Under the pieces are notes generated by a model. The model was given only the letters and a program-made list of their open reading frames with translations. It was not told where the DNA came from and searched no databases. 64,000 nucleotides of DNA. Origin: Pterobdella sp. o SKG-2022 (taxonomy: Eukaryota > Annelida > Clitellata > Hirudinida > Piscicolidae). Every line of letters starts with the position of its first letter. Position 1 is the stretch's first letter. Location: positions 43,034-107,033 of the forward strand of contig CAXIVU010000102.1 of NCBI GenBank assembly GCA_964035795.1, in the 5' to 3' direction. Position numbers and translations under genes: made by a program. Below are positions 24,101-36,100 of the stretch, piece by piece.

Positions 24101-27100
24101 CATAATAACAGTTGTTGTTTGCGTTGATGTTGCAATCGTTGTCGAAACTGTTGTAGCTGTAGCCAATGAAGTTGTTCTTACAGTTATTGTAGTTGGCGTT
24201 GTTGTTTCTACAGTAGTAACTGTTGGCGTAGATTCAGACAACATTTCTGTCGTTGTTGTCATAATAACAGTTGTTGTTTGCGTTGATGTTGCAATCGCTG
24301 TCGAAACTGTTGTAGCTGTAGCCAATGAAATTGTTGTTACAGAAATTGTAGTTGGCGTTGTTGTTTCTACAGTAGTAACTGTCGGCGTAGATTTAGACAA
24401 CATTTCTGTCGTTGTTGTCATAATAACAGTTGTTGTTTGCGTTGATGTTGCAATCGTTGTCGAAACTGTTGTAGCTGTAGCCAATGAAGTTGTTGTTACA
24501 GTTATTGTAGTTGGCGTTGTTGTTTCTACAGTAGTAACTGTTGGCGTAGATTTAGACAACATTTCTGTCGTTGTTGTCATAATAACAGTTGTTGTTTGCG
24601 TTGATGTTGCAATCGTTGTCGAAACTGTTGTAGCTGTAGCCAATGAAGTTGTTGTTACAGTTATTGTAGTTGGCGTTGTTGTTTCTACAGTAGTAACTGT
24701 TGGCGTAGATTTAGACAACATTTCTGTCGTTGTTGTCATAATAACAGTTGTTGTTTGCGTTGATGTTTCAATCGTTGTCGAAATTGTTGTAGCTGTAGCC
24801 AATGAAGTTGTTGTTACAGTTATTGTAGTTGGCGTTGTTGTTTCTACAGTAGTAACTGTTGGCGTAGATTTAGACAACATTTCTGTCGTTGTTGTCATAA
24901 TAACAGTTGTTGTTTGCGTTGATGTTGCAATCGTTGTCGAAACTGTTGTAGCTGTAGCCAATGAAGTTGTTGTTACAGTTATTGTAGTTGGCGTTGTTGT
25001 TTCTACAGTAGTAACTGTTGGCGTAGATTTAGACAACATTTCTGTCGTTGTTGTCATAATAACAGTTGTTGTTTGCGTTGATGTTGCAATCGTTGTCGAA
25101 ACTGTTGTAGCTGTAGCCAATGAAGTTGTTGTTACAGTTATTGTAGTTGGCGTTGTTGTTTCTACAGTAGTAACTGTTGGCGTAGATTTAGACAACATTT
25201 CTGTCGTTGTTGTCATAATAACAGTTGTTGTTTGCGTTGATGTTGCAATCGCTGTCGAAACTGTTGTAGCTGTAGCCAATGAAGTTGTTGTTACAGTTAT
25301 TGTAGTTGGCGTTGTTGTTTCTACAGTAGTAACTGTTGGCGTAGATTTAGACAACATTTCTGTCGTTGTTGTCATAATAACAGTTGTTGTTTGCGTTGAT
25401 GTTGCAATCGTTGTCGAAACTGTTGTAGCTGTAGCCAATGAAGTTGTTGTTACAGTTATTGTAGTTGGCGTTGTTGTTTCTACAGTAGTAACTGTTGGCG
25501 TAGATTTAAACAACATTTCTGTCGTTGTTGTCATAATAACAGTTGTTGTTTGCGTTGATGTTGCAATCGCTGTCGAAACTGTTGTAGCTGTAGCCAATGA
25601 AGTTGTTGTTACAGTTATTGTAGTTGGCGTTGTTGTTTCTACAGTAGTAAGTGTTGGCGTAGATTTAGACAATTTTTCTGTCGTTGTTGTCATAATAACA
25701 GTTGTTGTTTGCGTTGATGTTGCAATCGTTGTCGAAACTGTTGTAGCTGTAGCCAATGAAGTTGTTGTTACAGTTAATGTAGTTGGCGTTGTTGTTTCTA
25801 CAGTAGTAACTGTTGGCGTAGATTTAGACAATTTTTCTGTCGTTGTTGTCATAATAACAGTTGTTGTTTGCGTTGATGTTGCAATCGTTGTCGAAACTGT
25901 TGTAGCTGTAGCCAATGAAGTTGTTGTTACAGTTATTGTAGTTGGCGTTGTTGTTTCTACAGTAGTAACTGTTGGCGTAGATTTAGACAACATTTCTGTC
26001 GTTGTTGTCATAATAACAGTTGTTGTTTGCGTTGATGTTGCAATCGTTGTCGAAACTGTTGTAGCTGTAGCCAATGAAGTTGTTGTTACAGTTATTGTAG
26101 TTGGCGTTGTTGTTTCTACAGTAGTAACTGTTGGCGTAGATTTAGACAACATTTCTGTCGTTGTTGTCATAATAACAGTTGTTGTTTGCGTTGATGTTGC
26201 AATCGCTGTCGAAACTGTTGTAGCTGTAGCCAATGAAGTTGTTGTTACAGTTATTGTAGTTGGCGTTGTTGTTTCTACAGTAGTAACTGTTGGCGTAGAT
26301 TTAGACAACATTTCTGTCGTTGTTGTCATAATAACAGTTGTTGTTTGCGTTGATGTTGCAATCGTTGTCGAAACTGTTGTAGCTGTAGCCAATGAAGTTG
26401 TTGTTACAGTTATTGTAGTTGGCGTTGTTGTTTCTACAGTAGTAACTGTTGGCGTAGATTTAGACAATTTTTCTGTCGTTGTTGTCATAATAACAGTTGT
26501 TGTTTGCGTTGATGTTGCAATCGTTGTCGAAACTGTTGTAGCTGTAGCCAATGAAGTTGTTGTTACAGTTATTGTAGTTGGCGTTGTTGTTTCTACAGTA
26601 GTAACTGTTGGCGTAGATTTAGACAACATTTCTGTCGTTGTTGTCATAATAACAGTTGTTGTTTGCGTTGATGTTGCAATCGTTGTCGAAACTGTTGTAG
26701 CTGTAGCCAATGAAGTTGTTCTTACAGTTATTATAGTTGGCGTTGTTGTTTCTACAGTAGTAACTGTTGGCGTAGATTTAGACAACATTTCTGTCGTTGT
26801 TGTCATAATAACAGTTGTTGTTTGCGTTGATGTTGCAATCGTTGTCGAAACTGTTGTAGCTGTAGCCAATGAAGTTGTTGTTACAGTTATTGTAGTTGGC
26901 GTTGTTGTTTCTACAGTAGTAACTGTTGGCGTAGATTTAGACAACATTTCTGTCGTTGTTGTCATAATAACAGTTGTTGTTTGCGTTGATGTTGCAATCG
27001 TTGTCGAAACTGTTGTAGCTGTAGCCAATGAAGTTGTTCTTACAGTTATTGTAGTTGGCGTTGTTGTTTCTACAGTAGTAACTGTTGGCGTAGATTTAGA

Positions 27101-30100
27101 CAACATTTCTGTCTTTGTTGTCATAATAACAGTTGTTGTTTGCGTTGATGTTGCAATCGTTGTCGAAATTGTTGTAGCTGTAGCCAATGAAGTTGTTGTT
27201 ACAGTTATTGTAGTTGGCGTTGTTGTTTCTACAGTAGTAACTGTTGGCGTAGATTTAGACAACATTTCTGTCGTTGTTGTCATAATAACAGTTGTTGTTT
27301 GCGTTGATGTTGCAATCGTTGTCGAAACTGTTGTAGCTGTAGCCAATGAAGTTGTTGTTACAGTTATTGTAGTTGGCGTTGTTGTTTCTACAGTAGTAAC
27401 TGTTGGCGTAGATTTAGACAACATTTCTGTCGTTGTTGTCATAATAACAGTTGTTGTTTGCGTTGATGTTGCAATCGTTGTCGAAACTGTTGTAGCTGTA
27501 GCCAATGAAGTTGTTCTTACAGTTATTGTAGTTGGCGTTGTTGTTTCTACAGTAGTAACTGTTGGCGTAGATTTAGACAACATTTCTGTCTTTGTTGTCA
27601 TAATAACAGTTGTTGTTTGCGTTGATGTTGCAATCGTTGTCGAAATTGTTGTAGCTGTAGCCAATGAAGTTGTTGTTACAGTTATTGTAGTTGGCGTTGT
27701 TGTTTCTACAGTAGTAACTGTTGGCGTAGATTTAGACAACATTTCTGTCGTTGTTGTCATAATAACAGTTGTTGTTTGCGTTGATGTTGCAATCGTTGTC
27801 GAAACTGTTGTAGCTGTAGCCAATGAAGTTGTTGTTACAGTTATTGTAGTTGGCGTTGTTGTTTCTACAGTAGTAACTGTTGGCGTAGATTTAGACAACA
27901 TTTCTGTCGTTGTTGTCATAATAACAGTTGTTGTTTGCGTTGATGTTGCAATCGTTGTCGAAACTGTTGTAGCTGTAGCCAATGAAGTTGTTCTTACAGT
28001 TATTGTAGTTGGCGTTGTTGTTTCTACAGTAGTAACTGTTGGCGTAGATTTAGACAACATTTCTGTCGTTGTTGTCATAATAACAGTTGTTGTTTGCGTT
28101 GATGTTGCAATCGTTGTCGAAACTGTTGTAGCTGTAGCCAATGAAGTTGTTGTTACAGTTATTGTAGTTGGCGTTGTTGTTTCTACAGTAGTAACTGTTG
28201 GCGTAGATTTAGACAACATTTCTGTCGTTGTTGTCATAATAACAGTTGTTGTTTGCGTTGATGTTGCAATCGTTGTCGAAACTGTTGTAGCTGTAGCCAA
28301 TGAAGTTGTTCTTACAGTTATTGTAGTTGGCGTTGTTGTTTCTACAGTAGTAACTGTTGGCGTAGATTTAGACAACATTTCTGTCGTTGTTGTCATAATA
28401 ACAGTTGTTGTTTGCGTTGATGTTGCAATCGTTGTCGAAACTGTTGTAGCTGTAGCCAATGAAGTTGTTGTTACAGTTATTGTAGTTGGCGTTGTTGTTT
28501 CTACAGTAGTAACGGTTGGCGTAGATTTAGACAACATTTCTGTCGTTGTTGTCCTAATAACAGTTGTTGTTTGCGTTGATGTTTCAATCGTTGTCGAAAC
28601 TGTTGTAGCTGTAGCCAATGAAGTTGTTGTTACAGTTATTGTAGTTGGCGTTGTTGTTTCTACAGTAGTAACTGTTGGCGTAGATTTAGACAACATTTCT
28701 GTCGTTGTTGTCATAATAACAGTTGTTGTTTGCGTTGATGTTGCAATCGTTGTCGAAACTGTTGTAGCTGTAGCCAATGAAGTTGTTGTTACAGTTATTG
28801 TAGTTGGCGTTGTTGTTTCTACAGTAGTAACTGTTGGCGTAGATTTAGACAACATTTCTGTCGTTGTTGTCATAATAACAGTTGTTGTTTGCGTTGATGT
28901 TGCAATCGTTGTCGAAACTGTTGTAGCTGTAGCCAATGAAGTTGTTGTTACAGTTATTGTAGTTGGCGTTGTTGTTTCTACAGTAGTAACTGTTGGCGTA
29001 GATTTAGACAACATTTCTGTCGTTGTTGTCATAATAACAGTTGTTGTTTGCGTTGATGTTGCAATCGTTGTCGAAACTGTTGTAGCTGTAGCCAATGAAG
29101 TTGTTGTTACAGTTATTGTAGTTGGCGTTGTTGTTTCTACAGTAGTAACTGTTGGCGTAGATTTAGACAATTTTTCTGTCGTTGTTGTCATAATAACAGT
29201 TGTTGTTTGCGTTGATGTTGCAATCGTTGTCGAAACTGTTGTAGCTGTAGCCAATGAAGTTGTTGTTACAGTTATTGTAGTTGGCGTTGTTGTTTCTACA
29301 GTAGAAACTGTTGGCGTAGATTTAGACAACATTTCTGTCGTTGTTGTCATAATAACAGTTGTTGTTTGCGTTGATGTTGCAATCGTTGTCGAAACTGTTG
29401 TAGCTGTAGCCAATGAAGTTGTTGTTACAGTTATTGTAGTTGGCGTTGTTGTTTCTACAGTAGTAACTGTTGGCGTAGATTTAGACAACATTTCTGTCGT
29501 TGTTGTCATAATAACAGTTGTTGTTTGCGTTGATGTTGCAATCGTTGTCGAAACTGTTGTAGCTGTAGCCAATGAAGTTGTTGTTACAGTTATTGTAGTT
29601 GGCGTTGTTGTTTCTACAGTAGTAACTGTTGGCGTAGATTTAGACAACATTTCTGTCGTTGTTGTCATAATAACAGTTGTTGTTTGCGTTGATGTTGCAA
29701 TCGTTGTCGAAATTGTTGTAGCTGTAGCCAATGAAGTTGTTGTTACAGTTATTGTAGTTGGCGTTGTTGTTTCTACAGTAGTAACTGTTGGCGTAGATTT
29801 AGACAACATTTCTGTCGTTGTTGTCATAATAACAGTTGTTGTTTGCGTTGATGTTGCAATCGTTGTCGAAACTGTTGTAGCTGTAGCCAATGAAGTTGTT
29901 CTTACAGTTATTGTAGTTGGCGTTGTTGTTTCTACAGTAGTAACTGTTGGCGTAGATTTAGACAACATTTCTGTCGTTGTTGTCATAATAACAGTTGTTG
30001 TTTGCGTTGATGTTGCAATCGTTGTCGAAACTGTTGTAGCTGTAGCCAATGAAGTTGTTCTTACAGTTATTGTAGTTGGCGTTGTTGTTTCTACAGTAGT

Positions 30101-33100
30101 AACTGTTGGCGTAGATTTAGACAACATTTCTGTCGTTGTTGTCATAATAACAGTTGTTGTTTGCGTTGATGTTGCAATCGTTGTCGAAACTGTTGTAGCT
30201 GTAGCCAATGAAGTTGTTGTTACAGTTATTGTAGTTGGCGTTGTTGTTTCTACAGTAGTAACTGTTGGCGTAGATTTAGACAACATTTCTGTCGTTGTTG
30301 TCCTAATAACAGTTGTTGTTTGCGTTGATGTTGCAATCGTTGTCGAAACTGTTGTAGCTGTAGCCAATGAAGTTGTTGTTACAGTTATTGTAGTTGGCGT
30401 TGTTGTTTCTACAGTAGTAACTGTTGGCGTAGATTTAGACAATTTTTCTGTCGTTGTTGTCATAATAACAGTTGTTGTTTGCGTTGATGTTGCAATCGTT
30501 GTCGAAACTGTTGTAGCTGTAGCCAATAAAGTTGTTGTTACAGTTATTGTAGTTGGCGTTGTTGTTTCTACAGTAGTAACTGTTGGCGTAGATTTAGACA
30601 ACATTTCTATCGTTGTTGTCATAATAACAGTTGTTGTTTGCGTTGATGTTGCAATCGTTGTCGAAACTGTTGTAGCTGTAGCCAATAAAGTTGTTGTTAC
30701 AGTTATTGTAGTTGGCGTTGTTGTTTCTACAGTAGTAACTGTTGGCGTAGATTTAGACAATTTTTCTGTCGTTGTTGTCATAATAACAGTTGTTGTTTGC
30801 GTTGATGTTGCAATCGTTGTCGAAACTGTTGTAGCTGTAGCCAATGAAGTTGTTCTTACAGTTATTGTAGTTGGCGTTGTTGTTTCTACAGTAGTAACTG
30901 TTGGCGTAGATTTAGACAACATTTCTGTCTTTGTTGTCATAATAACAGTTGTTGTTTGCGTTGATGTTGCAATCGTTGTCGAAATTGTTGTAGCAGTAGC
31001 CAATGAAGTTGTTGTTACAGTTATTGTAGTTGGCGTTGTTGTTTCTACAGTAGTAACTGTTGGCGTAGATTTAGACAACATTTCTGTCGTTGTTGTCATA
31101 ATAACAGTTGTTGTTTGCGTTGATGTTGCAATCGTTGTCGAAACTGTTGTAGCTGTAGCCAATGAAGTTGTTGTTACAGTTATTGTAGTTGGCGTTGTTG
31201 TTTCTACAGTAGTAACTGTTGGCGTAGATTTAGACAACATTTCTGTCGTTGTTGTCATAATAAGAGTTGTTGTTTGCGTTGATGTTGCAATCGATGTCGA
31301 AACTGTTGTAGCTGTAGCCAATGAAGTTGTTGTTACAGTTATTGTAGTTGGCGTTGTTGTTTCTACAGTAGTAACTGTTGGCGTAGATTTAGACAACATT
31401 TCTGTCGTTGTTGTCATAATAACAGTTGTTGTTTGCGTTGATGTTGCAATCGTTGTCGAAACTGTTGTAGCTGTAGCCAATGAAGTTGTTGTTACAGTTA
31501 TTGTAGTTGGCGTTGTTGTTTCTACAGTAGTAACTGTTGGCGTAGATTTAGACAACATTTCTGTCTTTGTTGTCATAATAACAGTTGTTGTTTGCGTTGA
31601 TGTTGCAATCGTTGTCGAAACTGTTGTAGCTGTAGCCAATGAAGTTGTTGTTACAGTTATTGTAGTTGGCGTTGTTGTTTCTACAGTAGTAACTGTTGGC
31701 GTAGATTTAGACAACATTTCTGTCGTTGTTGTCATAATAACAGTTGTTGTTTGCGTTAATGTTGCAATCGTTGTCGAAACTGTTGTAGCTGTAGCCAAAG
31801 AAGTTGTTGTTACAGAAATTGTAGTTGGCGTTGTTGTTTCTACAGTAGTAACTGTTGGCGTAGATTTAGACAACATTTCTGTCGTTGTTGTCATAATAAC
31901 AGTTGTTGTTTGCGTTGATGTTGCAATCGTTGTCGAAACTGTTGTAGCTGTAGCCAATGAAGTTGTTGTTACAGTTATTGTAGTTGGCGTTGTTGTTTCT
32001 ACAGTAGTAACTGTTGGCGTAGATTTAGACAACATTTCTGTCGTTGTTGTCATAATAACAGTTGTTGTTTGCGTTAATGTTGCAATCGTTGTCGAAACTG
32101 TTGTAGCTGTAGCCAATGAAGTTGTTGTTACAGAAATTGTAGTTGGCGTTGTTGTTTCTACAGTAGTAACTGTTGGCGTAGATTTAGACAACATTTCTGT
32201 CGTTGTTGTCATAATAACAGTTGTTGTTTGCGTTGATGTTGCAATCGTTGTCGAAACTGTTGTAGCTGTAGCCAATGAAGTTGTTGTTACAGTTATTGTA
32301 GTTGGCGTTGTTGTTTCTACAGTAGTAACTGTTGGCGTAGATTTAGACAACATTTCTGTCGTTGTTGTCATAATAACAGTTGTTGTTTGCGTTGATGTTG
32401 CAATCGTTGTCGAAACTGTTGTAGCTGTAGCCAATGAAGTTGTTGTTACAGTTATTGTAGTTGGCGTTGTTGTTTCTACAGTAGTAACTGTTGGCGTAGA
32501 TTTAGACAACATTTTTGTCGTTGTTGTCATAATAACAGTTGTTGTTTGCGTTAATGTTGCAATCGTTGTCGAAACTGTTGTAGCTGTAGCCAATGAAGTT
32601 GTTGTTACAGAAATTGTAGTTGGCGTTGTTGTTTCTACAGTAGTAACTGTTGGCGTAGATTTAGACAACATTTCTGTCGTTGTTGTCATAATAACAGTTG
32701 TTGTTTGCGTTGATGTTGCAATCGTTGTCGAAACTGTTGTAGCTGTAGCCAATGAAGTTGTTGTCACAGTTATTGTAGTTGGCGTTGTTGTTTCTACAGT
32801 AGTAACTGTTGGCGTAGATTTAGACAACATTTCTGTCGTTGTTGTCATAATAACAGTTGTTGTTTGCGTTGATGTTGCAATCGTTGTCGAAACTGTTGTA
32901 GCTGTAGCCAATGAAGTTGTTGTTACAGTTATTGTAGTTGGCGTTGTTGTTTCTACAGTAGTAACTGTTGGCGTAGATTTAGACAACATTTCTGTCGTTG
33001 TTGTCATAATAACAGTTGTTGTTTGCGTTGATGTTGCAATCGTTGTCGAAACTGTTGTAGCTGTAGCCAATGAAGTTGTTGTTACAGTTATTGTAGTTGG

Positions 33101-36100
33101 CGTTGTTGTTTCTACAGTAGTAACTGTTGGCGTAGATTTAGACAACATTTCTGTCGTTGTTGTCATAATAACAGTTGTTGTTTGCGTTGATGTTGCAATC
33201 GTTGTCGAAACTGTTGTAGCTGTAGCCAATGAAGTTGTTGTTACAGTTATTGTAGTTGGCGTTGTTGTTTCTACAGTAGTAACTGTTGGCGTAGATTTAG
33301 ACAACATTTCTGTCGTTGTTGTCATTATAACCGTTGTTGTTTGCGTTGATGTTGCAATCGTTGTCGAAACTGTTGTAGCTGTAGCCAATGAAGTTGTTGT
33401 TACAGTTATTGTAGTTGGCGTTGTTGTTTCTACAGTAGTAACTGTTGGCGTAGATTTAGACAACATTTCTGTCGTTGTTGTCATAATAACAGTTGTTGTT
33501 TGCGTTGATGTTGCAATCGTTGTCGAAACTGTTGTAGCTGTAGCCAATGAAGTTGTTGTTACAGAAATTGTAGTTGGCGTTGTTGTTTCTACAGTAGTAA
33601 CTGTTGGCGTAGATGTAGACAACATTTCTGTCTTTGTTGTCATAATAACAGTTGTTGTTTGCGTTGATGTTGCAATCGTTGTCGAAACTGTTGTAGCTGT
33701 AGCCAATGAAGTTGTTGTTACAGTTATTGTAGTTGGCGTTGTTGTTTCTACAGTAGTAACTGTTGGCGTAGATTTAGACAACATTTCTGTCGTTGTTGTC
33801 ATAATAACAGTTGTTGTTTGCGTTGATGTTGCAATCGTTGTCGAAACTGTTGTAGCTGTAGCCAATGAAGTTGTTGTTACAGTTATTGTAGTTGGCGTTG
33901 TTGTTTCTACAGTAGTAACTGTTGGCGTAGATTTAGACAACATTTCTGTCTTTGTTGTCATAATAACAGTTGTTGTTTGCGTTGATGTTGCAATCGTTGT
34001 CGAAACTGTTGTAGCTATAGCCAATGAAGTTGTTGTTACAGTTATTGTAGTTGGCGTTGTTGTTTCTACAGTAGTAACTGTTGGCGTAGATTTAAACAAC
34101 ATTTTTGTCGTTGTTGTCATAATAACAGTTGTTGTTTGCGTTGATGTTGCAATCGTTGTCGAAACTGTTGTAGCTGTAGTCAATGAAGTTGTTGTTACAG
34201 TTATTGTAGTTGGCGTTGTTGTTTCTACAGTAGTAACTGTTGGCGTAGATTTAGACAACATTTCTGTCGTTGTTGTCATAATAACAGTTGTTGTTTGCGT
34301 TAATGTTGCAATCGTTGTCGAAACTGTTGTAGCTGTAGCCAATGAAGTTGTTGTTACAGAAATTGTAGTTGGCGTTGTTGTTTCTACAGTAGTAACTGTT
34401 GGCGTAGATTTAGACAACATTTCTGTCGTTGTTGTCATAATAACAGTTGTTGTTTGCGTTGATGTTGCAATCGTTGTCGAAACTGTTGTAGCTGTAGCCA
34501 ATGAAGTTGTTGTCACAGTTATTGTAGTTGGCGTTGTTGTTTCTACAGTAGTAACTGTTGGCGTAGATTTAGACAACATTTCTGTCGTTGTTGTCATAAT
34601 AACAGTTGTTGTTTGCGTTGATGTTGCAATCGTTGTCGAAACTGTTGTAGCTGTAGCCAATGAAGTTGTTGTTACAGTTATTGTAGTTGGCGTTGTTGTT
34701 TCTACAGTAGTAACTGTTGGCGTAGATTTAGACAACATTTCTGTCTTTGTTGTCATAATAACAGTTGTTGTTTGCGTTGATGTTGCAATCGATGTCGAAA
34801 CTGTTGTAGCTGTAGCCAATGAAGTTGTTGTTACAGTTATTGTAGTTGGCGTTGTTGTTTCTACAGTAGTAACTGTTGGCGTAGATTTAGACAACATTTC
34901 TGTCTTTGTTGTCATAATAACAGTTGTTGTTTGCGTTGATGTTGCAATCGTTGTCGAAACTGTTGTAGCTATAGCCAATGAAGTTGTTGTTACAGTTATT
35001 GTAGTTGGCGTTGTTGTTTCTACAGTAGTAACTGTTGGCGTAGATTTAGACAACATTTTTGTCGTTGTTGTCATAATAACAGTTGTTGTTTGCGTTGATG
35101 TTGCAATCGTTGTCGAAACTGTTGTAGCTGTAGTCAATGAAGTTGTTGTTACAGTTATTGTAGTTGGCGTTGTTGTTTCTACAGTAGTAACTGTTGGCGT
35201 AGATGTAGACAACATTTCTGTCTTTGTTGTCATAATAACAGTTGTTGTTTGCGTTGATGTTGCAATCGTTGTCGAAACTGTTGTAGCTGTAGCCAATGAA
35301 GTTGTTGTTACAGTTATTGTAGTTGGCGTTGTTGTTTCTACAGTAGTAACTGTTGGCGTAGATTTAGACAACATTTCTGTCGTTGTTGTCATAATAACAG
35401 TTGTTGTTTGCGTTGATGTTGCAATCGTTGTCGAAACTGTTGTAGCTGTAGCCAATGAAGTTGTTGTTACAGTTATTGTAGTTGGCGTTGTTGTTTCTAC
35501 AGTAGTAACTGTTGGCGTAGATTTAGACAACATTTCTGTCTTTGTTGTCATAATAACAGTTGTTGTTTGCGTTGATGTTGCAATCGTTGTCGAAACTGTT
35601 GTAGCTATAGCCAATGAAGTTGTTGTTACAGTTATTGTAGTTGGCGTTGTTGTTTCTACAGTAGTAACTGTTGGCGTAGATTTAGACAACATTTTTGTCG
35701 TTGTTGTCATAATAACAGTTGTTGTTTGCGTTGATGTTGCAATCGTTGTCGAAACTGTTGTAGCTGTAGTCAATGAAGTTGTTGTTACAGTTATTGTAGT
35801 TGGCGTTGTTGTTTCTACAGTAGTAACTGTTGGCGTAGATTTAGACAACATTTCTGTCGTTGTTGTCATAATAACAGTTGTTGTTTGCGTTAATGTTGCA
35901 ATCGTTGTCGAAACTGTTGTAGCTGTAGCCAATGAAGTTGTTGTTACAGAAATTGTAGTTGGCGTTGTTGTTTCTACAGTAGTAACTGTTGGCGTAGATT
36001 TAGACAACATTTCTGTCGTTGTTGTCATAATAACAGTTGTTGTTTGCGTTGATGTTGCAATCGTTGTCGAAACTGTTGTAGCTGTAGCCAATGAAGTTGT

